The notes: generated by a model from the sequence alone, not told the origin. A stretch of DNA of 43,675 bases from Oscillospiraceae bacterium (GCA_022508965.1 JAFLUD010000007.1:1-43675); one strand, 5' to 3'. Shown: positions 32,648 to 39,849, counted from the stretch's first letter. Numbers and translations: made by a program.

Positions 32648-33036
32648 ATTGACATTTCCTTTCCGATGTGGTATAATACCACTGTAAACATTTTTCTGTG
32701 CCGCCTATTCGCTTGCCGAGGGCGGCGTTTCTTTTTTTCCCGAATCTTATTTATAAGCGGAAAAAGATTCGGAATCGCGGATAGCCCAATTAGCCCCGAG
32801 CCTACCTGTTTGATTTCTTCGGGCGTGAAACCGTTAGTATGCAATATATTTAACAGCGTAGTGCCGTAATTTGAAGCGCGCACCCCGGATCTGTAAATTT
32901 TTTGAGCGCGGAAGGCTTCCACCACAGACGAAACAGCGGCGCCTAACGCCAACGTTATTTCGAGCTCATCACCACGCAACAAAGCCCGCATTTTACCGTT
33001 TTCGTCCCTGTCAACAATAATTATCGGTTTTGACAT
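32644..33036 (-). CDS. Unknown protein with basic C-terminal tail, opposed by an antisense RNA candidate
   Basis: 130 residues from MSKPIIIV (33036); the ATG three codons upstream lies too close to AAAGGAG. Central part VVEAFRAQKIYRSGVRASNYGTT and LIGLSAIPNLFPLINKIR, then a strongly basic stretch (REKKKRRPRQANRRHRK). No family recognised. The basic tail is encoded exactly opposite a predicted terminator and the tail end opposite a consensus promoter on the plus strand, so part of the 3' end may be shaped by that RNA signal. Confidence 0.72.
   Translation of the reverse strand: MSKPIIIVDRDENGKMRALLRGDELEITLALGAAVSSVVEAFRAQKIYRSGVRASNYGTTLLNILHTNGFTPEEIKQVGSGLIGLSAIPNLFPLINKIREKKKRRPRQANRRHRKMFTVVLYHIGKEMSI
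32649..32677 (+). promoter_or_regulatory. Full consensus sigma-A promoter, antisense to the early operon
   Basis: TTGACA (32649-32654), a 17-nt spacer and TATAAT (32672-32677) with TG one base before the -10. All twelve hexamer bases match consensus. The -10 lies in a perfect palindrome GTGGTATAATACCAC (32668-32682) that could also serve as an operator. Confidence 0.75.
32684..32738 (+). ncRNA. Predicted short antisense RNA (about 55 nt) with intrinsic terminator
   Basis: Transcription from the promoter above would start near 32684 and end after a GC hairpin (GCCGCC 32700-32705 / GGCGGC 32721-32726, with an inner TCG/CGA stem) followed by TTTCTTTTTTT (32728-32738). No start codon with a ribosome site lies inside, so it would be a non-coding RNA complementary to the 3' end of the 32644-33036 gene. 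It resembles the small antitoxin-type or antisense regulators of Gram-positive prophages in layout only. Confidence 0.6.
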
Positions 33037-33226
33037 TGTTATCATCTCCTTTCTCGTCTTTTTCGGAGACGCGGGTGTTCCAAGCGTCTATCGCATCCCT
33101 TCTATAACCGCACGAGCTTGATTTAGACAGGCACCTCATACATATCACACGATAGATAAGACCTATTTCATCAAGCTCCGCCCTTCCCCCGCAAAACGGG
33201 CAGGGCTTCAGCTTAATCTCCGTCAT
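33011..33226 (-). CDS. Small zinc-ribbon (Lar-like) protein
   Basis: 71 residues from MTEIKLKPCPFCGG (33226), preceded by AAGGAGG. The start KPCPFCGGRAEL and the end GYRRDAIDAWNTR match the small restriction-alleviation Lar-like family frequent in phages and prophages, with CPFC and CMRC pairs for zinc. Whether it protects DNA from host restriction is not shown. It overlaps both neighbours by a few codons. Confidence 0.8.
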   Translation of the reverse strand: MTEIKLKPCPFCGGRAELDEIGLIYRVICMRCLSKSSSCGYRRDAIDAWNTRVSEKDEKGDDNNVKTDNYC

Positions 33227-33419
33227 TATCGTCCTCCTTCCATTCAACCGGGAACGACAGCAGCATCATAAACACCCCGGCAATTCCCGCGATCGCGCCA
33301 ATGTCGAGAGCGTCGACTCTCACGGTGTCGCCCTGCAATTGCAGGATAACCGTCGTCCCGAGCGTTGTCAGCGCGCCGGCAGCGAAGAGGATCGCCGAGA
33401 TTATCTGTCTTGTTTTCAT
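33213..33419 (-). CDS. Small membrane protein with two predicted membrane helices
   Basis: 68 residues from MKTRQIISAI (33419), which overlaps the stop of the gene above (ATGA). Two hydrophobic helices (about 6-24, ISAILFAAGALTTLGTTVI; about 36-55, GAIAGIAGVFMMLLSF) joined by a short loop and a very acidic end (EWKEDDNDGD). Unknown function; candidates include early membrane-modifying or exclusion proteins. Confidence 0.68.
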   Translation of the reverse strand: MKTRQIISAILFAAGALTTLGTTVILQLQGDTVRVDALDIGAIAGIAGVFMMLLSFPVEWKEDDNDGD

Positions 33420-33919
33420 TCCTTCGCGGCTCCTTTCTGCACGATGTCGCAGTACCAAGCGTCTGCTTCCAGAGCGTCGGCGATATCATAGAAATCCGGG
33501 AACGTTTTCTGCGCGTTCAAATACGCGTCATAAGCATCGCACGCTGTAATCTCCGTGTTTCCGATCTCGGAGAATAAAAATTTATCGAACGGATTTTTCA
33601 TATACATCGTAACCGCCCACTTGTACTTCGCGCCGTTGTTTTTGTAGAATTTGCTGAGTTTGTGAAGCATCTCAAAGATTCCATCGGTTACCTTGCGGAA
33701 GTCTCCGACGCTTGGTGCGGCTGCCGCCTTGATCTCCGCACGGGTAATGTCGTAGCACTCGTCGATGAAGGTTTCCTCGGTGATAAGGAGAAGGTCGATT
33801 TTTCCCGTGATCCGATTGCTCCAATCCACTAGAATCCACGCGCTGTTCTTAAACTGCGGAAACTCCTTAGCGTGGTCGTACAGAACGCCGTAGCGCGTGT
33901 TTATCGTTGCATATTTCAT
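33416..33919 (-). CDS. Unknown early protein
   Basis: 167 residues with a good ribosome site (GGAGGAC) before the ATG. Mixed alpha/beta composition without membrane segments: AWILVDWSNRITGKIDLLLITEE, then YKWAVTMYMKNPFDKFLF and a C-terminal helix. No motif recognised. The gene lies near the start of the early operon, where phages often keep host-takeover genes. Confidence 0.75.
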   Translation of the reverse strand: MKYATINTRYGVLYDHAKEFPQFKNSAWILVDWSNRITGKIDLLLITEETFIDECYDITRAEIKAAAAPSVGDFRKVTDGIFEMLHKLSKFYKNNGAKYKWAVTMYMKNPFDKFLFSEIGNTEITACDAYDAYLNAQKTFPDFYDIADALEADAWYCDIVQKGAAKE

Positions 33920-33940
33920 TACTGCTTGTCCTCCTTGTTG

Positions 33941-34156
33941 TTATTGTCTTATTGTGCGATCGCAGTTATCGCACCGCGCGGATTTGTGGCCGTTCTCCGC
34001 TTTGTAGGCGGTAGCGTCCGAGCCGCATATCGGGCAGGTGAAAACCACCTGCTCCCCCGCCGGCACTCCGTCGAGCGCCTTTCCGACAGCAATGGCGAAC
34101 ATCGCGGGTCTGCGAAAACATTCGCTCTCTGGTCGGGTGAGCTTGGTTTTGTTCAT
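33941..34156 (-). CDS. Small zinc-ribbon protein
   Basis: 71 residues from MNKTKLTRPE (34156), 5 nt after GGAAAGGAGGG; the longer open frame upstream overlaps the next gene and has no ribosome site. The C-terminus has FTCPICGSD and ARCDNCDRT, a zinc ribbon. Unknown role; one of several such proteins in this operon. Confidence 0.75.
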   Translation of the reverse strand: MNKTKLTRPESECFRRPAMFAIAVGKALDGVPAGEQVVFTCPICGSDATAYKAENGHKSARCDNCDRTIRQ

Positions 34157-34205
34157 GTATGCCCTCCTTTCCGGGCTTGTCCGAGCTTTAAACTTCCTCG
34201 GCGGT

Positions 34206-34397
34206 CTACTTCTCGGACTGGGATTCCTTTTTCGCAAGTGTTTCGCGGATATGGTTTTTGATTGCAATCTCTCGCGCGACCTTCTCCATATATTTGCGGC
34301 GGCGATCAAGCTCCTCCTGAGAAACTCCCGCATACGCCGCGTCGCTGATATGTACAGTCGCGCCGTTTTTTGCTATGATGGTCTCTACGATTGCCAT
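34206..34397 (-). CDS. Short unknown early protein
   Basis: 63 residues, with ribosome site GGAGGTG before the ATG. A beta-like start (MAIVETIIAKNGATVHISD) is followed by a basic helix (QEELDRRRKYMEKVAREIAIK). Not recognised. It is the second gene of the early operon, after the Cro-like gene and an operator-like palindrome. Confidence 0.68.
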   Translation of the reverse strand: MAIVETIIAKNGATVHISDAAYAGVSQEELDRRRKYMEKVAREIAIKNHIRETLAKKESQSEK

Positions 34398-34483
34398 AGT
34401 ATCACCTCCGTTCTATTCTATGTTTGTGGGGATTGTACAGTTGCCTGTATTACTCCTCGGTGAACCTCATCCTTTTTGAGTTC

Positions 34484-34500
34484 GTATCTTTTTTAGATAC
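34484..34500. promoter_or_regulatory. Operator-like perfect palindrome after the Cro-like gene
   Basis: GTATCT-TTTTT-AGATAC is a 17-bp site with perfect 6-bp arms, placed right after the stop of the Cro-like gene. The same GTATCT arm occurs twice in the divergent switch region, so repressor or Cro probably binds here as well. No convincing promoter was found in the 103-nt gap. Confidence 0.6.
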
Positions 34501-34713
34501 TCAATCAGCAAAAAAAATCTCGTTTACCTGTTCCATAGTAAGATTGTACCGTTTCATAATCGTGCTGATCTCCGGCTGAGAAAATCCCTTTGTATGTTCT
34601 TTCTCGTTAATTTTACGGGAAAGAGTTACACGAGATATTCCCAAAGCCTCAGCAAGCACCGACTGATTCTCGCCATGCTCTTCGAGAACGGCGCGCAGTT
34701 TATTCTTGTTCAT
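34501..34713 (-). CDS. Cro-like helix-turn-helix regulator (first gene of the lytic operon)
   Basis: 70 residues from MNKNKLRAVL (34713) with ribosome site GAGGTGAGG; earlier in-frame codons fall in the promoter. EHGENQSVLAEALGISRVTLSRKIN (quoted: SVLAEALGISRVTLSRKI) is a clear helix-turn-helix, and FSQPEISTIMKRYNLTMEQV the typical C-terminal helix pair. It is transcribed away from the S24 repressor, the classic Cro position. Confidence 0.87.
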   Translation of the reverse strand: MNKNKLRAVLEEHGENQSVLAEALGISRVTLSRKINEKEHTKGFSQPEISTIMKRYNLTMEQVNEIFFAD

Positions 34714-34728
34714 CGCCTCACCTCCACA

Positions 34729-34745
34729 GTATCTTTTTAAGATAT
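34729..34745. promoter_or_regulatory. Operator-like near-palindrome at the lytic promoter
   Basis: GTATCTT-TTT-AAGATAT matches the 34484-34500 site in arm sequence and total length (17 bp), with one arm mismatch. It lies just downstream of the minus-strand -10, between promoter and the Cro-like ribosome site, where a bound repressor would block transcription. A third GTATCT arm (34787-34792) lies between the two -35 boxes with a poor partner. Confidence 0.6.
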
Positions 34746-34749
34746 TTAT

Positions 34750-34778
34750 ATGATAACACACATTTTTTTATTTGTCAA
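34750..34778 (-). promoter_or_regulatory. Lytic (early) promoter
   Basis: On the minus strand TTGACA (34778-34773), a 17-nt spacer and TATCAT (34755-34750). It would drive the Cro-like gene and the whole early operon. The perfect -35 and spacing make it the best minus-strand candidate in the switch region. Confidence 0.72.
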
Positions 34779-34818
34779 TAGGTTTTGTATCTTTTTTTTA
34801 TATTTTTTGTAAAAAATA

Positions 34819-34847
34819 TTGACAAAGTGATAAAAATATGATACAAT
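34819..34847 (+). promoter_or_regulatory. Repressor promoter
   Basis: TTGACA (34819-34824), 17-nt spacer, TACAAT (34842-34847), 25 nt before the repressor ATG, with ribosome site AAAGGGGTG. The two divergent -35 boxes are 40 nt apart, so both promoters can be controlled from shared operators. Confidence 0.78.
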
Positions 34848-34872
34848 ACATATTACAAAAGGGGTGATATAA

Positions 34873-35508
34873 ATGGATAAGATTGGGAATTATATCCGAC
34901 GTCTTCGTAACGAAAAGGGACTAACGCAGGAACAGTTAGGCGAAATGGTCGGCGTGCAAAAGGCGGCTGTTCAAAAATGGGAAAACGGTTCCGTTCAAAA
35001 CCTTAAACGTGCAACCATAAAGAAATTGGCTGAAATATTTGATGTTTCGCCGGCCTCATTCGTTAAAGACGACGACGCCCCCGAGCCTTCCAACATCCGC
35101 GCGGTGATCACGGACGGTATTTACAATGTTCCCGTGTTCGGGAGTGTATCCGCGGGCTTCGGAGCCTACGCAAGCGACTGTGTATTGGATTATATCCCTG
35201 TTATAATCAAGAACCCCTCGGACGTGGATAACACGATCGCGATCAAGGTTGACGGAGACAGTATGTCACCGAAAATCGAGAACGGCGATATAATCGTTGT
35301 TCGCCGCCAGACCTCCGTTGACAGCGGAGATATCGGCGTGGTGCTCCTCGACGGTGATGAGGGCCTGGTAAAGCGAATCGTTTACGGTCCGACGTGGATC
35401 GAGCTGCAGTCTATCAACGAGAAGTATTCCGTGCAGCGCTTCGACGGCGCCGAGGTGCAACGGCTGAGAGTTGTCGGGAAGGTTGTAGGTAGCTACAAGA
35501 CGTTTTAA
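34873..35508 (+). CDS. CI/LexA-type phage repressor (HTH + S24 peptidase)
   Basis: 211 residues. N-terminal helix-turn-helix (IRRLRNEKGLTQEQLGEMVG, VQKAAVQKWENGS) of the HTH_3 type; C-terminal S24 self-cleavage domain with GDSMSPKIENGDIIVV (Ser130) and GLVKRIVY (Lys167) as catalytic pair, and a likely cleavage site at Ala94-Gly95 (SVSAGFGAY). It keeps the prophage silent and probably falls apart on RecA activation after DNA damage, so the prophage is likely inducible. It stands divergent to the Cro-like gene. Confidence 0.95.
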   Translation: MDKIGNYIRRLRNEKGLTQEQLGEMVGVQKAAVQKWENGSVQNLKRATIKKLAEIFDVSPASFVKDDDAPEPSNIRAVITDGIYNVPVFGSVSAGFGAYASDCVLDYIPVIIKNPSDVDNTIAIKVDGDSMSPKIENGDIIVVRRQTSVDSGDIGVVLLDGDEGLVKRIVYGPTWIELQSINEKYSVQRFDGAEVQRLRVVGKVVGSYKTF

Positions 35509-35556
35509 TGTATAATGCTCTTTAATCAGAGCGGCATTTTGAAAGGTGGTATTATT

Positions 35557-36219
35557 ATGGGCAAGCATAAAGTCGGTGCAATAGTTTTTGGAATCCTTTT
35601 TGTAGGATTTATTGCAGGGTTAATAATAAATATAAATTCATTAAAGTTCCCTGCCGCTATTCCTGCAGGCATATTAACTTTATTATGTGGTTTTGGTATG
35701 ATTATAAATATCATTATGTTTGTAAAAACAAGAGACCCTGAACTTGAAGCCAAAGTTAAAAATAATGCAATGCAAAAATCAGTTTCTGGAAAATTGGTCG
35801 ACGGCTTGCCTATTCCCGCACAGGTGCAGGTCGTAACAAAACTATTTAACGAAAAGATAGAGCTGGAAGCCTTTACGGGGAATAAGCCCTCGGATCACCA
35901 GCGTTTCAACCTCGATATTGAAAAAGTCCAGAAAGTAACGATTCTGGACGAAAAGCAGATGCAGCAGATCGTAACACAGAGCGCTCCCGGAATGATCATC
36001 GGCGCGGCGGCGTTCGGTCTGCTTGGCGCGATGGTCGGCGGACGCGTAAAAACTAAAGATAAAGTAAAAATAAACCGCCTGCTGTTGATTGATTATATTT
36101 CCAATGAAGAAAACAAGCAAATTCTGATAAACGTCAGCGACAGCGGTCTGCAGGCGGACGCTTTCGCAAACAAGTTCCACAACATCAAGCCGCAGTCGAA
36201 TCAGCCAATTCAGCTTTAA
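35557..36219 (+). CDS. Membrane protein with C-terminal soluble domain, unknown
   Basis: 220 residues from MGKHKVGAIVF (35557), after GAAAGGTGG. Two membrane helices (about 6-27 and 33-56), a cytosolic region (about 60-140, including IPAQVQVVTKLFNEKIELEAF), a Gly/Ala-rich hydrophobic stretch (about 146-164, MIIGAAAFGLLGAMVGG) and a beta-like end. It follows the repressor and is likely expressed in the lysogen. Possible superinfection exclusion or envelope function; not recognised. The first half is AT-rich and the second half GC-richer, so it may be a hybrid. Confidence 0.72.
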   Translation: MGKHKVGAIVFGILFVGFIAGLIININSLKFPAAIPAGILTLLCGFGMIINIIMFVKTRDPELEAKVKNNAMQKSVSGKLVDGLPIPAQVQVVTKLFNEKIELEAFTGNKPSDHQRFNLDIEKVQKVTILDEKQMQQIVTQSAPGMIIGAAAFGLLGAMVGGRVKTKDKVKINRLLLIDYISNEENKQILINVSDSGLQADAFANKFHNIKPQSNQPIQL

Positions 36220-36239
36220 AGGAAAGGAAGTATTTAAAC

Positions 36240-36995
36240 TTGATAGTCAATGAGGTTATAACGTGTCCGTTTTGCGGTGAATTATTTCCTGTAAATTTTG
36301 AAATACAATATACAAATTTTAACATACCTCAAAACTTAGGAACAACAGGATATTATTATTTTAATATTGATATGCAAGGAGAACCGCAATTTTTCGGTGC
36401 CAACCCTTTTTATTATGTTAGAATCCATAGATGCCCTAAATGCAACGAAGAAACGATTAAACTTCTAAAATGTTCATTTGAAAATAATGAAATAAAAGAA
36501 ATAGACGATTCAAATCTTGTTACACAAATTCGACCTAAATCGATTCACCAACCGTTTCCTGATTATGTCCCGCAATCTATCCGTAACGATTATGAAGAGG
36601 CTTGCGCTATCGTTGAACTTAGCCCTAAAGCTTCAGCAACACTAGCCCGACGCTGCTTACAAGGAATGATTCGCGATTTTTGGAATGTTCCCGGAAACAC
36701 CAAAGGATTGTTAGCAAAAGAAATAGACGCACTTAAAGGTAAAATTCCTGAAACGCAATGGAATGCAATCGACGCATTAAGGAAAATAGGCAATATAGGC
36801 GCTCACATGGAAAAAGACACAAACATTATTGTAGATATTGACACGGGAGAAGCCGAAAAGCTGATTAAACTAATTGAGCTTCTGATAAAGCAATGGTACA
36901 TAGCGAGGCACGAAGAGGAGCAACTGCTTAGTGAAATCGTTGCAATTAAAGATGAAAAGGAAGCCGAAAGGAAACCGTCCAATAGCCCAACATAA
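36240..36995 (+). CDS. DUF4145-domain protein with zinc ribbon
   Basis: 251 residues from TTG, 9 nt after AAGGAAG. The N-terminus has CPFCGE and CPKCNE, a zinc ribbon split by a beta-rich insert; residues about 115-220 (DYEEACAIVELSPKASATLARRCLQGMIRDF, quoted: SPKASATLARRCLQGMIRDF; ALRKIGNIGAHMEKD) are a typical DUF4145 domain. This domain occurs in restriction and other defence proteins and in lysogeny modules. The gene is AT-rich. A role in defence of the lysogen is possible but not shown. Confidence 0.85.
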   Translation: MIVNEVITCPFCGELFPVNFEIQYTNFNIPQNLGTTGYYYFNIDMQGEPQFFGANPFYYVRIHRCPKCNEETIKLLKCSFENNEIKEIDDSNLVTQIRPKSIHQPFPDYVPQSIRNDYEEACAIVELSPKASATLARRCLQGMIRDFWNVPGNTKGLLAKEIDALKGKIPETQWNAIDALRKIGNIGAHMEKDTNIIVDIDTGEAEKLIKLIELLIKQWYIARHEEEQLLSEIVAIKDEKEAERKPSNSPT

Positions 36996-37005
36996 GAGGT
37001 GACCC

Positions 37006-37116
37006 ATGAAATACGCAATGTACCTCCGCAAATCGCGTGCCGATCTTGAGATCGAAGCTCACGTCAAGGGAGAAGCGCTCTTCCGATACAAGACTGCGCT
37101 GCTGGAGCTTGAGTAA
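37006..37116 (+). pseudogene. Remnant of a serine recombinase gene (36-codon N-terminus)
   Basis: An ATG with ribosome site GAGGTG opens a frame MKYAMYLRKSRADLEIEAH ending in TAA after 36 codons. It matches the first 36 residues of the intact recombinase at 38295 (MNQYAMYLRKSRADLDAEAH), including the catalytic serine region; 28 bases are identical (37010-37037 and 38302-38329), the rest diverged. The remaining 480 residues are missing. It looks like the stump of an older or related recombinase, left when AT-rich genes were inserted or exchanged. Confidence 0.85.
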
Positions 37117-37125
37117 AACATTTTA

Positions 37126-37154
37126 TTGCAAACACTTGCAAATCCATATACAAA
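37126..37154 (+). promoter_or_regulatory. Possible promoter for the AT-rich pair
   Basis: TTGCAA (37126-37131), 17-nt spacer, TACAAA (37149-37154). Each hexamer fits consensus at four of six bases. It lies in the 129-nt gap after the recombinase stump and could drive the 37246 gene. A hairpin (AGGGGTT/AACCCT, about 37180-37198) follows. Confidence 0.3.
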
Positions 37155-37245
37155 AGCGTTTTAAGCAAACAAGCAGAAATTCGAGGGGTTATAGCCAACC
37201 CTAACACAAATTATATGTAAACTTTTTTACAGAAAGGGTAAATCT

Positions 37246-37719
37246 ATGAGGAATAAAAAGAATAATGAGTTGACTATTTTAAAAAGGGATAAAAAGGAAA
37301 TAAAACAATACAAAAAACTAATTGCATTGCAACGAAGTAAAAAATATAATTCACTAGGAGATATGAAAAAGCAATTATTCAACATGATTTCTACATATTC
37401 TGATGAAGAATTAGATTTTTTGAAAGAATGGTGCAAAGACAAAATATCTAGAGCCGACAAAGCTACTACAGGATATATACCAGTTTGGACTGCTATTGTA
37501 ATTACTATGATAAATGTATTAAATGCTTTTTCTTTTTGGGCATTTATTCTTTTCTTATTAATTATAATTCTTGAAATAGTTACTTCTTTAAGCAATATGG
37601 GTATAGTAAGAATAAGTTATTTTACTATGCTGTTAGATTTAGTCGAAAAGGTAGAAGAAATACGTGGACATTCTTTTAACGACAGCCTTGCGGAAGAACT
37701 CAATATATCTAACCGCTGA
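37246..37719 (+). CDS. AT-rich membrane protein, unknown (cargo gene)
   Basis: 157 residues with ribosome site AAAGGG. A very basic N-terminal half (KKEIKQYKKLIALQRSKKY, then SDEELDFLKEWCKDK) is followed by two membrane helices (about 80-96, VWTAIVITMINVLNAF; about 98-118, FWAFILFLLIIILEIV) and a short C-terminal cytosolic helix. Strikingly AT-rich compared with the recombinase. No family recognised. With its neighbour it lies between a recombinase stump and the intact recombinase; helix-TM-TM proteins of this type are seen in phage exclusion and membrane-effector defence systems, but this is only a resemblance. Confidence 0.72.
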   Translation: MRNKKNNELTILKRDKKEIKQYKKLIALQRSKKYNSLGDMKKQLFNMISTYSDEELDFLKEWCKDKISRADKATTGYIPVWTAIVITMINVLNAFSFWAFILFLLIIILEIVTSLSNMGIVRISYFTMLLDLVEKVEEIRGHSFNDSLAEELNISNR

Positions 37720-37781
37720 ACCGCTGAGTTAGAAAGTAGTGGCAATTTTTTGTACAAAACACGTTATATGAGGAATGGAAA

Positions 37782-38270
37782 ATGGAAACAGAAGTTATAA
37801 TTAGCATTATTGGCGCAATTACAGGAAGCATCGGAATGATTACAGGTGTTGGTGCACTAATTCTTGGTATACTTAGTTTTCGCTCAAATTATCTTGATTC
37901 GATAAGTTCATATTTCACTCAAGCTAGAAGCGAAGCTATAGTTCAAGGAAAAAAAATTATATACAATTCTAATCCACAACAAATCGAGGAGATGTTGGAT
38001 GATTTCCCGAACAAAGTTCCCGATTCCATCATAGAAGTGATTAATTTCTACCACAATTGGGGAATGATGCTGAAACTTCACAAGATACCTAGACTACATT
38101 TTTATAATAAAAAGGGGAAAACAGCAAGTGGCGTAGCAGTTACAAAAACATATCTTAAGCTCAAACCTATAATTGACTGCTATCGTCTCAACAATCCTGA
38201 ATATGCGGAGTATTATATTTATCTGTACAATGAAATAGATAAACATACACCGCCATTAGCCCCCAATTAA
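37782..38270 (+). CDS. AT-rich membrane-anchored protein, unknown (cargo gene)
   Basis: 162 residues with GAGGAATGG-type ribosome site. One N-terminal hydrophobic segment (about 5-32, IISIIGAITGSIGMITGVGALIL) and a long helical cytosolic part (IEEMLDDFPNKVPDSIIEVINFYHNWGMMLKLH, quoted: IEEMLDDFPNKVPDSI; NPEYAEYYIYLYNEI). AT-rich. Not recognised; the layout of membrane anchor plus helical sensor is shared with some defence and exclusion proteins. It ends 24 nt before the recombinase ATG and may be co-transcribed with it. Confidence 0.72.
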   Translation: METEVIISIIGAITGSIGMITGVGALILGILSFRSNYLDSISSYFTQARSEAIVQGKKIIYNSNPQQIEEMLDDFPNKVPDSIIEVINFYHNWGMMLKLHKIPRLHFYNKKGKTASGVAVTKTYLKLKPIIDCYRLNNPEYAEYYIYLYNEIDKHTPPLAPN

Positions 38271-38294
38271 ATATATCAACCCAAAGGAGACATT

Positions 38295-39848
38295 ATGAAC
38301 CAATACGCAATGTACCTCCGCAAATCGCGCGCGGATCTGGACGCGGAAGCCCACGGCGAGGGCGAGACGCTGGCGCGGCACAAGAACGCGCTGCTGGAGC
38401 TTGCGCAGAAAATGAACATCACCGTTTCCGATATATACGAGGAGGTCGTTTCGGGAGACAGTATCGAGGGGCGGCCGCAAATAAAGAATCTCCTCGGGGA
38501 GATCGAGAAGCGCACTTATGCGGGCGTTCTGTGCATGGATATCGACCGTCTGGCGCGCGGAGACACAATAGATCAAGGCATAATCGCACGCGCGTTCCGG
38601 CTGTCGAACACCAAGATAATCACTCCGAAGAAGACATACGACCCGAACTCCGAGTTTGACGAGGAATATTTCGAGTTCGAGCTGTTTATGGCGCGGCGCG
38701 AATTTAAAATCATCGGACGGCGGATCCAGCGCGGACGCATTGCCTCGGCGAAGGAAGGGCGCTTTATCGGCTCAACGGCGCCGTACGGCTACAATAAAGT
38801 GAAGATTCCCAAAGACAAAGGATATACTCTCGAGCCTGACCCCGACGAGAGCAAGGTCGTGCAGCTGATATTTGAAATGTATCTCGCGGGCGACGGTAAA
38901 TATGTAATCGCCCGGAAGCTGGACGCGCTTGGTATCAAACCGCGGCGCAACGAACATTGGAGCGTCGCCACGGTGATCAACATACTGAAGAATCCCGTGT
39001 ATATCGGGAAAACGCGCTGGGGCTACCGAAAATACGTCAAGGAACTGTCGGACGGGAATCTCGTTCAACACCGCGTGAAAAACGACGAGTGCGTTTATGT
39101 TGACGGGCTGCATCCGCCGCTTATATCGGAGGCGGATTTTAACAAGGTTGAGGAACTGCTCAGCCGCAAAGTCACCCCGCCGAAAAAATCCGATCTGTCG
39201 CTCAAAAACCCACTTTCGGGATTGATCTACTGCGGAAAATGCGGCTCGGCAATGACACGGCTCGGCGAAAACAGCCGCTGCCGAAGCGCTACGCTCAAAT
39301 GCTCCAACCGCTACTGTGAAACGGTCGCGTCCAAGCTACATCTGGTGGAAAACGCCGTTATCGACGGGCTTGAAAACTGGCTTAATGAGTATAGAATTCG
39401 TGTTGAGGAAAATGCTCCGCTTGTAAACGAAAGCACGATGGATATCACCGCAAAAAAGATCTCCGACCTGAAGTCCGAAAAAGAAGTGATTGAAAAACAG
39501 CTCGAGAACACGTTCGACCTGCTGGAACAGGGAATCTATACTCCCGAGATCTTCCGGGAACGCAGCGAAATCCTCAAAGGAAAAATATCGGCTGCCGAGG
39601 ACAAGATCGCCCGGGTCGAACAAGAACTTAAAAGCTATCGGGACAGCTTCAACGCGCGAAACGAGTTTATCCCGCGCGTGGAGAACGTGATCCTGATCTA
39701 TCGAACCTCAAGCGACGCCGCGGAGAAAAACCGCCTGCTGAAATCGGTTATCAAGCGCGTGACTTACACAAAAACCGAGCGCAACACCCGCCGCAATCCC
39801 GACGAGGCTAACTTCACGATCTTTACGGAGCCTTTATTGCCAAAATAG
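38295..39848 (+). CDS. Large serine recombinase (phage integrase)
   Basis: 517 residues. The resolvase domain starts YAMYLRKSRAD with the catalytic Ser11, then GVLCMDIDRLARGD (residues 78-90) and GRRIQRGRIASAKEGRFIGS. The recombinase domain (about 165-290) is followed by a zinc ribbon (CGKCGSAM, Cys313/316, with later Cys336/341) and a long coiled coil (about 375-465). It cuts attP and attB with a 2-bp crossover to integrate the phage. It lies at the right prophage end, pointing outward to the truncated LysM/GH18 gene. The gene is GC-rich, unlike the two genes before it. Confidence 0.95.
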   Translation: MNQYAMYLRKSRADLDAEAHGEGETLARHKNALLELAQKMNITVSDIYEEVVSGDSIEGRPQIKNLLGEIEKRTYAGVLCMDIDRLARGDTIDQGIIARAFRLSNTKIITPKKTYDPNSEFDEEYFEFELFMARREFKIIGRRIQRGRIASAKEGRFIGSTAPYGYNKVKIPKDKGYTLEPDPDESKVVQLIFEMYLAGDGKYVIARKLDALGIKPRRNEHWSVATVINILKNPVYIGKTRWGYRKYVKELSDGNLVQHRVKNDECVYVDGLHPPLISEADFNKVEELLSRKVTPPKKSDLSLKNPLSGLIYCGKCGSAMTRLGENSRCRSATLKCSNRYCETVASKLHLVENAVIDGLENWLNEYRIRVEENAPLVNESTMDITAKKISDLKSEKEVIEKQLENTFDLLEQGIYTPEIFRERSEILKGKISAAEDKIARVEQELKSYRDSFNARNEFIPRVENVILIYRTSSDAAEKNRLLKSVIKRVTYTKTERNTRRNPDEANFTIFTEPLLPK

Positions 39849-39849
39849 C

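Noticed and set aside
33011-34397. Small early proteins considered as anti-CRISPR or anti-restriction genes
   Set aside because: No sequence evidence beyond size and position, except a Lar-like pattern in one; naming them so would be guesswork.
37246-38270. The two AT-rich genes considered as a toxin-antitoxin pair
   Set aside because: Both carry membrane segments and are of similar size, and neither has a DNA-binding or known toxin motif.
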